From Cochliopodium minus (lineage: Eukaryota > Discosea > Himatismenida > Cochliopodiidae), in assembly GCA_024220525.1 (NCBI GenBank), contig JAMYWO010000228.1, positions 40,026 through 58,689 of the forward strand: a stretch of 18,664 bases of DNA. Reading direction: 5' to 3'. Below, in pieces: positions 10,170 through 18,511 of this stretch (the stretch's first letter is position 1; each line of letters starts with the position of its first letter). The position numbers and the translations under genes were made by a program. Under the pieces are notes generated by a model. It did no database searches. It had not been told where the DNA came from and was given only the letters and a program-made list of their open reading frames with translations.

Positions 10170-11005
10170 TCAACATTGGAAATTCTTGTTGAGAATATTT
10201 CTGCAAGAGGACTCGCATTCTTTGATGGTTTTGGTCAATTCTGCAACCAATTCTGCGACGGTCACTCCAATTACAGCGACATCTTCAACGCATTTGTAAG
10301 AAAATGGGTTGCAGTCTAAAAGAGTCTTGGATACATAGGAGCTAAGGTTTGCAACATCAGAGATGATGAAGGCGATATCTGTATGTTTTTAAATTTAAAT
10401 TTGAGCTTATTTTAGTTTAAAAAAACCAATAACCTTGGGTGCACTGTGTGTTGTTCACTCCTCCACATTCTTTTAAAGCAGCTAATCGATTTTCGAAAAT
10501 AAAATAAAAATGAAAATTAAATCATGATTAAAGAATCGATTCTTTATTGATCAAACCTGCGAGATATCCGGTTGCTCCTGCGAGATATCTATGTTATTAA
10601 AAAAAAGAAAAAATATAAAATATGAAGAGGGAAATTATAAATCCCTAAAATTTGTTTCATAAAAATAATTATTGAAATTGAAAGTCATTTACTTGACAAT
10701 ATCAGAGACATATACTGCACACTGGTTTGATAAATTGAAATATTAATTTTAATGTTGAAGATTTTTGAAGGGAATTATATTTACCTGTGTCCCATTATGC
10801 TCGCATTCTTTAACTGCACCTTCGGTGGCTGATGCTGCATATCCCAATTGTGCCAATGCTTCCCCCAAATCAATGACGCATGGAGCTAATATAGGATGGT
10901 AAAAAAAAATGAAATGAAATGAAAATAATTTTTACAAGGTGTATCTTTGGATGCGAGTGTTTGCAAGACAAGAAAAATAAGTATAAAACCAAAATAGAAT
11001 TTCAT
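10170..11005 (-). CDS. Small secreted Cys-rich repeat protein, six exons
   Basis: Every exon is short, so simple reading-frame scans miss it. Exons on the minus strand: 11005-10936, 10885-10785, 10721-10693, 10588-10557, 10481-10434 and 10378-10170. All five introns are GT...AG and all phases agree; the stop is TGA. The product is 162 residues. The N-terminus (MKFYFGFILIFLVLQTLAS) is a signal peptide with likely cleavage after Ala-Ser. The mature part has about three repeats of roughly 40 residues, each with Cys, Asp-(Ile/Leu), a hydrophobic alanine-rich helix and then (Lys-)Glu-Cys or Asp-Cys (CVIDLGEAL ... VKECEHNGTQC; VYVSDIVKYL ... LKECGGVNNTQC; CTQDIAFIISD ... LDCNPFSYKC). The Cys spacing suggests helical hairpins held by disulfides. 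Three N-glycosylation sequons occur (NGT, NNT, NLS). The family is not named with certainty and the function is unknown. It should be exported or lie in a secretory compartment. Confidence 0.85.
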
Positions 11006-11147
11006 TTTTTTTTATTTTATCAAATTTTCAATTTATTTTTAAATTTAATTTAATCTTTACTGCCACATTTGTTAAATTTAATAAAATTTAATTTAAAAGA
11101 AGGGATGGAGCTTTTTTTGGAGATCTTTAATCAAATTTGAAATGAGC

Positions 11148-12245
11148 TCATTTCTCCATCTTCTCTTCTTTTTTTTCTATTTCAGAATTAAACTCCTTTT
11201 GTTTCTTGAATGCTTCCTTTAGCTCAGAATTGGCCCCTTTTAGTTTTTCGTTTTCTTTTTTGAGCTCGTTGATGGCTTTTTTAAGATTAGTGTTAGCTTC
11301 CAAAAGTTCAGTGTTAGTATTCCATTGATCATCACTTTGTTTTTTCATCTCAGAGTTGAACTTTATTTGGTTTTCATTTGGTTCTATAAGTGCAAGGTTG
11401 AAAATCTGTTGTTTTTCGTTTTCTCGATTATAACGAGTATTCAAATCGGACATCCTATTTAGTAGTTCATTTATTTGAGAAGCAGATCTTTCTTTGAAAT
11501 CATTGAATTCAATTTTTTGAATTTCATTATGATTTATGAGTTTATTGATCTCAATTGCAACATCTTCCTCAAAAGTTGAATCAGTTTTTCTTGATTCACA
11601 ATCTTGTTCTATAAAGAATTAAGAAGCTCTCTACTAGATGGGATGACCTTCACAAAGATATTCGGATGAAATAGTGAAAACGAGCTCGTTGTCAGAAATT
11701 GGGGATTGAGAAGGGAGAATGCAAGGAAAAGAAGTGAGTTCTTTGTTTTCTTTGATTTCGAGTTCCCTTGCAAAGCAAAAATATCCACAGTCATTTCTTT
11801 GCTTGTCGTCCATTTCCAACAATTCGATGGAATCACATTTAGGATCGATTGTATGATTTCTTCACCATCTTTTTCGAGGGAGATAATCTTTGATATTAGT
11901 TGAGAAGATGATGCATCCTCCATACAAGAAGCTCCAATATTTCCAATAGGTCCAATATTTCCAATAGGTCCAGAAGGTCCAGACGGTACTATTGGCCCAG
12001 ACCAGGCTTTGGGAATGAATTATTTAATTATTTTTATATTTTTTACCCCTTTAAGAATTTTAAGAATTTTCTGATATACCTCCCTCAACTTTTACACAAA
12101 CACCTACTTCGTATTCAATTAAACGACAATCCTTCTCTGACCTTGTAACACAAGCATCATTTTCATAATAACATCTCACCACTGTTAGTGATAAAATAGT
12201 TTGGATAGAGATTAAAAGGATAAACAAAAAAATAAAAAATTTCAA
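11148..12245 (-). CDS. Secreted protein with collagen-like, Cys-rich and coiled-coil parts; one frame conflict
   Basis: Exons on the minus strand: 12245-12080, 12006-11648 and 11608-11148. Exon 1 gives a signal peptide (MKFFIFLFILLISIQTILS) and a Cys-containing segment (RCYYENDACV ... DCRLIEYEVGVC). Exon 2 opens with about seven Gly-x-x triplets (SGPIVPSGPSGPIGNIGP) encoded partly by an exact 18-bp tandem duplication. The middle then changes frame near 11860: the collagen part reads in one frame to DGEEIIQ, whereas the Cys-rich part (KCDSIELLEM, DCGYFCFAREL, EYLCE) and the exon 3 junction use another. One missing base would explain it. Exon 3 encodes EQDCESRKTDST and then a long Lys/Glu/Asn coiled coil ending at TGA. 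A collagen-like triple helix or coiled coil suggests an oligomeric surface or matrix protein. It is either a recent pseudogene or has a sequence error. The 42-nt second intron is short but phase-consistent. Confidence 0.6.
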
Positions 12246-12620
12246 TATCTATTTTTTTTTATTTTTTAATTTATTTTTTAATTTTAATTTTATTTTCTTT
12301 AACAGGTTGACACAATTTTTAATAGGAGATTGTTTATTAATCCTCGCTTGTATCAATCAAATGTCCATTGAATTTATTTTAAAGGATGGAAAATTTATCC
12401 ATTTTGATTTTGAAAGGGTGAATAGTTTAACAATAATATGTGATTTTTTATCTCAATAATTAATTTAATTATAATTCGAAATTTCTTAGCATCAAATTTC
12501 TGAGTTCAAAAAAAAATTTGAGGGTGCTCATTATGCCTGAGAATATCTTGATTAGACATATTAAAAAAGAAAAAAAAATTTACCCTTATGTAATTTTGAA
12601 AAAGAAATAAAAAAAACTTG
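12246..12620. other. Divergent intergenic region with a repeat copy
   Basis: These 375 bp lie between the start codons of the secreted protein (minus) and the ankyrin-metallophosphoesterase gene (plus), so both promoters should be here. The content is T-rich and A-rich runs plus an inverted dispersed-repeat copy at 12472-12560. No specific promoter motif is recognisable. Confidence 0.5.
12472..12560 (-). repeat. Inverted, internally shortened dispersed-repeat copy
   Basis: Read on the minus strand it contains GGCATAATGAGCACCCTC and then GATGCTAAGAAATTTCGAAT, matching the two ends of 5974-6163. About 90 bp of the middle are missing. Confidence 0.7.
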
Positions 12621-13978
12621 ATGGAATTCAACAATGGAAATATCATTCAACAATTGTGCAAAGGGAGGGATTTTCCCAATCTAATCAATGAAAAGAACGA
12701 TGAGCTTGTTTATTTTGCATCGAGATATGGATGTGTAAAGACATTGGAAAAATTATTGAAGCTAGGATCGGATCCCAATGCAAGAATAAGTAAATATAAA
12801 ATTTATATCTGAATGGATTTGATGTTAAAGCTATTTTATCTTCCTTTTTATCATTGAAAACGTCAAAATGTACTGAGACTTTCAATAGTTTAATCTCAAT
12901 AATACATCATGGCATATAATACAAAAGGAAAAATAATTTTCATAATCATGCGAATACCATACACTATATAAATATCAATTTGTTTTTATCGTGTTAAAAA
13001 TCCAAAAGAAAAAAAACTTCCCCTCATCAGTAAAGGAAGATATTTAAATTGACATTTTCTATCACAATTGAACATATTCATGACAAAAAATATTCATTCC
13101 CTCTAACTAAATTTAATAATATCAAATTTGATTCACAAACAGAAAGTGAAGAAAGCCAAAGCACACCACTCCACGGATCTTGCTGGGGTTCACACATCGA
13201 AGCAGTGAAAATTCTGATAAAATACAAAGCAGACCCAACACTATTAAACACATACAAAGAAAGTGTTCTACACAATGCAAAGAACACTCCGAAAGGGAAA
13301 AACGATCAGCTTGTAGAATTAATCGAAGATTATCTCCGAAACTTTGAAAAGTTGAGAGAGGAGAAAGAGGAGAAGAACAGAATTAAGTTTCAGACTCCTT
13401 TTCCAAAGTTTGAGTTGACACAAGAGAATGTGCTTCAACTCAAAGTCAACAAAGATAATTCTAGAACAAAGGGTTTTAAAAAAAAATATTTTTTAATTTT
13501 GTTTGTTATATTTATTTTTTATTTTGATTTTAAATTATATTATAGTTTCTATTTTATTTTATTTTTTTCTTTTATTATTTTATTTTATTAATTTTTATTT
13601 TACTTACAAAAAACAATTGTTTTTTTTTATTATTTTATTCGATCTTTTTTTTTTATTATTTTATTTCACATTTCTTTTTAATTATTATTTTTAATTTTTA
13701 AAAAAATTATTTTTGATTTTTTCTATGATTTTTTTTAAATAAATTTTTTTTAGCAATAATGAAAACCATCAAATTGAAAGAGAACCCAACCAAAAAAACA
13801 ACGATAGTAGTCATAAGCGACACCCACGTGAGATGGAATGGAGATTCCCTGAAGATACCTGAAGGGGACATCCTGATACATTGCGGGGATTATTCTAACA
13901 GCGGTAAAACAAAAGAAGTGACAGAATTTGTAGAATTCATGTCTAAACAACCACACAAACACAAAATCACTGTTTCTG
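12621..13978 (+). CDS. Ankyrin-metallophosphoesterase protein, 3' exons missing
   Basis: Exons are 12621-12789, 13143-13472 and 13754-13978, in phase 1 throughout, giving 241 residues before the last donor (GTATTT at 13979). The start is the ATG at 12621. Residues 15-110 hold two or three ankyrin repeats (YFASRYGCVKTLEKLLKLGS, STPLHGSCWGSHIEAVKILI, SVLHNAKNTP). A charged linker follows, then from about residue 175 a metallophosphoesterase of the MPPED1/MPPED2 type: VVISDTH gives the first metal ligands, GDILIHCGDYSNSG the second set, then VTEFVEFMSKQPHKHKITVSG. Family members continue immediately with a Gly-Asn-His-(Asp/Glu) motif, which should be in the next exon. No such exon exists before the opposing gene at 14264, so this copy is cut off in an intron and lacks its remaining catalytic residues. 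The 353-nt first intron contains a short piece shared with the repeat at 2643. Confidence 0.8.
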
Positions 13979-14264
13979 GTATTTTTTTTATAAATTTCAT
14001 TAATTATTAATTTATTATTTTTTATTATATTTTTTATTATCTATTAATTTATTATTTCAATTTATTTTTATTTTTTATTTTTTATTTTTTATTTTTTATT
14101 TTTTATTTTTTTATTTTTTTATTTTTTTATTTTTTATTTCAAATTTTTTATTTCAAATTTTTTATTTTTTATTTTTTATTTCAAATTTTTTATTTTTTCT
14201 TTTTTATTTTAATATTTTAATTTTTTATTTTTTATTTTTAATTTAGATTATTTATTTTCTATAC
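13979..14264. repeat. T-rich low-complexity tract between two facing splice donors
   Basis: It consists mainly of runs of TTTTTA and ATTTTTT units with interspersed ATTTCAAATTTTTT, especially 14060-14215. The plus-strand donor at 13979 and the minus-strand donor at 14264 both point into it, yet it holds no acceptor plus exon for either gene. It is a good candidate for a false join or a breakpoint. Confidence 0.7.
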
Positions 14265-15503
14265 CCAAAGGAGTGATTTTGTGAACATTTTCCAACAAAT
14301 GAATGTCAGGAGAAATGTTGAGAAAAACATCGAAACAAGTAGTAGGAAGGAGGTTGTTGTTGAGACAAAGAACTTGAAAGGGGGTGTTCTGTTCTCTGTT
14401 TTTCATTCCCAGTAATTTTTTGGCGCCATTTTTGACAGACTGTTCTGCTAACTCGAAAAGTTTTGTGATGAAAATTTTGCAAGGATATTTTTTTGAACAT
14501 CTTTTTTTTTTTGAAATAAAAAATATAATAATTAAAAGAAAAAATAAAAATAAATTAAGAGAAAAGAAAATAGAAAATTTAAAAAATTAATAAAATAAAA
14601 AAAGAAAAAGAAAAAGAAAAAAAAACTTTAAAAAAAAAAATATATCAAAAAGAAGAAAAAAAAAATTATAAAATTAAAATAAAAAAGAAAATAAAAAAAT
14701 AAAAAAATAAAAAAGAAAATATAATAAAAAAATAAAAATAAAAAATAAAAAATATTGATTCAAAGTTTTGTCAAAATTTTTACTCAATGTGCAAGAGTGT
14801 GTTGAGGGAGTGAGTTGTCTTGGAAAAAGCAAAAACATCAATCATCCTTTTTTTTTCCTATAATAATAACATATTTTTTAATATTTAATTTTTATTTTAT
14901 TGACATATTTTTTAATATTTCTTTATATTTTTTTTTTTAAACCTTTTCATCACAAACACTTAGACAACCTTCAATATAATCAAGACAACATTCAGTCCAA
15001 CTCACCCAGACCTCATTATTGTTATTATATTGGTTGCATTTGAAGAGGGTGTCTGTTAAAGGAAGCTTCTTTGTTGCTTCATACCCAAAGTGATCGAAAA
15101 AAGATTTCAAAATTTCTATCTCGAAGCGTTGCGACACTATTTTTTTAAGGTAGTTCGCGCTGCCTTTTTTGAATCTATTCGCGTCGAACACTTTGAAGAA
15201 GCTGTTCTAAATAAATTAAAAAAAAATTTATTGGAATACGAGTCAATATTTTTATAATTTTATTTCATAAATGAATTTAAAACTATTTTGAGATAGGGAA
15301 ACTTCCTATTTTTTTTTTTTTTTATTTACAATATCTTGATATGAAAACCCATTGTCCAACAAATGGAAGAATGAATTGCCCTTCTTGTTATTTATCTCCA
15401 CTTCTTCCAATGCATCATCTATATTGAATTTGGAGTATTCCTCTTCCATAATAGGATATTTATACTTTTCAAGGATGATATCTATCAATTCTTTTCCTCT
15501 CAT
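14265..15503 (-). CDS. Ankyrin-repeat protein, 3' exons missing
   Basis: Exons on the minus strand: 15503-15330, 15206-14943, 14857-14784 and 14500-14265, all phase-consistent, giving 249 residues. The start is the ATG at 15503. Ankyrin-type elements are visible at about 38-65 (KKGNSFFHLLDNGFSYQDI), 75-110 (ILKSFFDHFGYEATKKLPL), 155-175 (TTHSLNTLLHIECSKKYPCK) and 205-249 (NREQNTPFQVLCLNNN, then LLENVHKITPLG). The sequence breaks in the middle of a repeat at a GTATAG donor. Reading through instead would add five residues and a TAA, which is an unlikely natural end for an ankyrin stack. The 283-nt third intron (14501-14783) is almost pure A-rich sequence on the plus strand. The molecular partner is unknown. 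Confidence 0.78.
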
Positions 15504-15839
15504 TTTTTTTTTTATAATTCTCTTTCAAATATTTTGTCGTTTAAATTGAGGATTTTGAATAACAAGTTAATTGTATTGGAGATTATGATTAAAAACTTTA
15601 TTTTAAGTGAATATTAGATAGAATTAACACTAAAAAAAAGAGTTTGATAGATAATGATCTTGTTTTTCTGATTCTTTCAAACTTTTCATTCAAAATAACA
15701 AATTCAAAATTTTATTTATGTATGAGGAAGTTTCCTCAATTTGAAATTTTAAAAGAAGCTTTTTTTAAAATAAACAATTTGTTGTTTGAGAAAAATAAAA
15801 AATTGGAAAGGGAGTTTCTTTTTAAATTTTAAAATCCAA
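15504..15839. other. Divergent intergenic region; possible F-box-like fragment
   Basis: It separates the minus-strand ankyrin gene from the plus-strand cullin start. A 62-codon open frame at 15644-15832 (plus) has no ATG. It reads IDNDLVFLILSNFSFK, then FYLCMRKFPQFEILKEAFF, which loosely resembles an F-box helix pattern, and ends eight bases before the cullin ATG. It may be a gene remnant or chance. No other feature is seen. Confidence 0.3.
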
Positions 15840-16087
15840 ATGAATCCAGTAGAAGAAATGGTGAAGGGATTTATCAACGATATTGATGAAGATTGCATCA
15901 AAATTGCTAACAAAGAAAAATTGAATTATCAAATGACCAGGTATACCTTCAGTTATAACATCTGCGTCAAGGTGGGAAGAAAATTGATAGTCCAAATTTT
16001 TAATTAAAATTTAAATAGGGAGAACCCCAAAGATTATATGAGGGAATGAAGAATTTAATAGATAGCAGATTGAATTACTATAGTGAG
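15840..16087 (+). CDS. Cullin-like protein, N-terminal exons only
   Basis: Two exons, 15840-15971 and 16019-16087, separated by a 47-nt intron, encode 67 residues from an ATG. The pattern follows the start of cullin proteins: an amphipathic helix (VEEMVKGFINDIDEDCIKIA), then NYQMTRYTFSYNICVK, where cullins have Tyr-x-x-(Leu/Val)-Tyr-Asn-x-Cys, and LYEGMKNLIDSRL, where they have Leu-Tyr-x-x-Leu. This first helical repeat is what binds Skp1, Elongin C or BTB adaptors. The second exon ends in phase 0 at a GTATTAC donor, and no downstream exon follows on this strand before the opposing gene at 16567. The exons at 6268 onward carry the next part of a cullin, also start in phase 0, and are preceded by the same repeat that follows here. 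Confidence 0.7.
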
Positions 16088-16200
16088 GTATTACTTTTAA
16101 AATTGATTATACAAAATTTCTTTGAAGTTAATCTTGGATTATGCATCCTATTTGTTTACTTATTTTAATATATATTTTAATATAATTTATTAAATTATAA

Positions 16201-16277
16201 ATGAAATTTTTTTTATAAACTTTATCGAGCAAACAGTAAAAACCAAGAATCGCATCGAAATTAAAACAAAAAATAAA
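16201..16277 (+). repeat. Repeat R, copy 2 (77 bp), ends at the N
   Basis: It is nearly identical to 5887-5964. The match stops exactly at the unresolved base at 16278. Copy 1 continues into the larger dispersed unit, but this copy continues into simple repeat. Confidence 0.9.
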
Positions 16278-16374
16278 NAAAATTAAAAATCAAAAATTAA
16301 AAATCAAAAATTAAAAATTAAAAATTAAAAATTAAAAAATGATAAAATAAAAAAAAAAAAAGATAAAAAATTAA

Positions 16375-16481
16375 ATTAATACTAAGAATTTTTAAATAAA
16401 ATAAAATCATCAAAATAAAAAAGAAGATTAATACTAAGAATTTTTAAAATAAAATAAAATCATCAAAATATTAAAGAAGAT
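16375..16481 (+). repeat. Two-copy tandem repeat of 52-55 bp
   Basis: The units start ATTAATACTAAGAATTTTTA at 16375 and 16427 and end AAAGAAGAT or AGAAGAT. They differ by small indels in A runs. They lie in the putative intron downstream of the F-box/ankyrin gene. Confidence 0.85.
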
Positions 16482-16561
16482 TTTAATAAAAAATTAAAAT
16501 GATAAAATTAAATTAAAATTAAAATTTTAAAGTTAAAAATAAATTAATTATATATAGAATT

Positions 16562-18325
16562 TTAACGTAAAAGTTTTTGTATAGTGGAAGTATCAACAGG
16601 ACTTCGGAGAGCAACAGCCAAAGGAGGTTCTTTGCCTTCTTCATAATAGTTGACATCAACACCCCCATAATTCAAAAGATAATCCAAAAAGTGATGGTTC
16701 CTGGTCAAAATCAAAGCACACAAAATGTTAGATTTCAAAAAGTTGGAAGACTTTCCTCTGAACAAAGACAAAGGAGGTCTAGCCTCGACGTGATACGGGC
16801 TGTGTTTTCCGAGAGATTTGTTGAGATCGACTTTTTTGTTGAAGAGATTCCCTTCCAACTGAAATGCGAACCACAAAAAAGAAGGGTGGATTTCGTAAAT
16901 CTCCTCCTCTTCGTTAATCTCCTCCATGTTAAAAAAGATGCAGTTGCCATTCCTCTTCTCTTTCCACACTCTTTTCATTTCCCTTACTTTTTCTTTGATC
17001 TCTAAAGTCTCTTTGGATTGATAAATGATTCTTGTGAGTTTTGGAAACTGTTCGGTGTCCAAAACGAACCAATAAAACTTGAATGAATCATTGCTCAGAT
17101 TTGTCAATTCAATTTCTTTCAATTCGTTTTTAAATTTCGCTAGAATTTCTGATCCTTTCGAATTGTTCGATCCGTTAAGTCCAATCAGTATTTCAAGTGA
17201 GGAAAACTTCTCCAGAAATTTGAATGAGAAACTTTCTTTGCTTGATGGATGTCTCACGTTCAGTGCTTTCATTTTATGGAACGTTGGAAGTGTTTCAATA
17301 TGTTCTAAAAAACAAAATTTGTTAAATTTGAAAAATAAAATATAAATTAAATAAAATTAAAGATTTAATAAAAAGAAATTTTTTTGTATGTCTTTTTTTT
17401 AGCATTGAAAAATTGTTTAATTAAATATTGCTTTCCTTTTTGGAAAACTACGGTTTCTTTTTATTTTATTCTTAAGATTTAAATATTAAAAAAAATATTA
17501 TAAAAAACAAATTATCATTACAAAATTTGTTTAATAAAAATGAATAAAAAAATAAAATGTGTCAGTCCAAACAAATTGAAGATTAAAAATTTGAATTCTT
17601 TTTGTTTGTCTTTTTTTTAGCATTGAAAAATTGTTTAATTAAATATTGCTTTCTTATTCCTTTTTGGAAACAATATTTAAAAAACCGTGGATTCTTTTAT
17701 TTTATTTAAATTTAAAAAATAAAAACAAAATTTGTGGACCATTTAAAAAATTTTTTTGTGTTGAAATAAGTTTCAAAAAACCAAAATAATTGTTTTAAAA
17801 AACATTATAAATTTTTTTTTTTTACCTGGTTTCATATCGCACCAATTTGTTGATTCTAAAGACAACTTGGTCAGATTTCCCATCTCTTTGAGAATATCAA
17901 CAAGTGTTCCTATCTCCTTGAAATGCGATCCAGTGAGATCTAATGCAATCAAGTTTCTCAATCCATCAGAAAAGCTGAATTTGATCTCATTCTCAAAGAA
18001 AAAGGTATCTCTGGGGAAATCATAATTGAATGAATTTTTATTGTCGATGAAATGGATCGTCATCTCTTTCAATAATCCCGATCTCTCTATTATCTCCTTC
18101 CATTTCTATCACATTTAAATTATAATCAAGCAATTTTTCTTTTTGATGAAATGTAGATACCTTGTTCACATATATCATGCTTCTTATCAGCATTGTCTTT
18201 GAGATATAGCTGAATATTATCGACATTAAATATTTGTTGGCCAATACCCTATCATTTGGATTTGTCTTGGTATCCAATCTTTTATTTATTTCAATCAGAT
18301 CGCCTTCTATATTTTTTCTTTTCAT
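16562..18325 (-). CDS. F-box/leucine-rich-repeat/ankyrin protein
   Basis: Exons on the minus strand: 18325-18161, 18105-17826 and 17304-16562, with introns of 55 and 521 nt; all phases agree. The frame gives 395 residues to a TAA. Residues 27-65 resemble an F-box (LANKYLMSIIFSYISK, then VNKKWKEIIE, where the splice restores the Lys-Trp). Residues 85-215 have irregular leucine-rich repeats (LRNLIALDLTGSHF, NLTKLSLESTNW, MKALNVRHPS, SLEILIGLNGS, LKEIELTNLS). Residues 290-395 contain ankyrin repeats (NILCALILTRNHHFLDYLL, GGVDVNYYEEGKEPPLAVA, TSTIQKLL). F-box proteins usually present substrates to SCF ubiquitin ligases through Skp1; the LRR and ankyrin parts would be the substrate side. The last codons may instead be a splice donor (GTTAAAAT at 16566), because the ankyrin stack stops right after a repeat-final helix. 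If so, the 3' end is missing. Confidence 0.8.
17379..17707. repeat. Duplicated segment inside the large F-box gene intron
   Basis: About 90 bp at 17379-17475 recur at about 17598-17707: both contain TTTTTTTTAGCATTGAAAAA, then TTGTTTAATTAAATATTGCT and TCCTTTTTGGAAA. The copies differ by small insertions, and about 120 bp lie between them. No coding content is visible. Confidence 0.8.
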
Positions 18326-18511
18326 TTTTTTTTTTTCTTTTTTGGAATTTTCTTGATATCTTTAAACAGAGATCTATGAAAGTAAATAATTTTATAAAAT
18401 AAATGAAACTATGATTTTTTTTTTATTATTTGATTTCAAATTTTTTACAAGAAATTATTTTTTTTGAAAAAAAGTAAATTTATTTTAAATCATTTAAGTC
18501 CCAGAACTTTT

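Larger units (their letters stand above)
16088..16561. other. Intron-like low-complexity DNA with repeat R, an N and tandem repeats
   Basis: It lies between the plus-strand donor at 16088 and the end of the opposing minus-strand gene. It holds repeat R copy 2 (16201-16277), one unresolved base at 16278, AAAATTAAAAATC-type simple repeats (16279-16340) and a two-copy tandem repeat. No acceptor with a coding exon is visible on either strand. Confidence 0.7.

Noticed and set aside
14060-14240. CRISPR-like array of regularly spaced units
   Set aside because: Units are simple T-rich microsatellite with no unique spacers or cas genes.
16577-17005. 142-codon plus-strand frame
   Set aside because: Antisense shadow of the ankyrin/LRR exon of the F-box gene, which has the better domain content.
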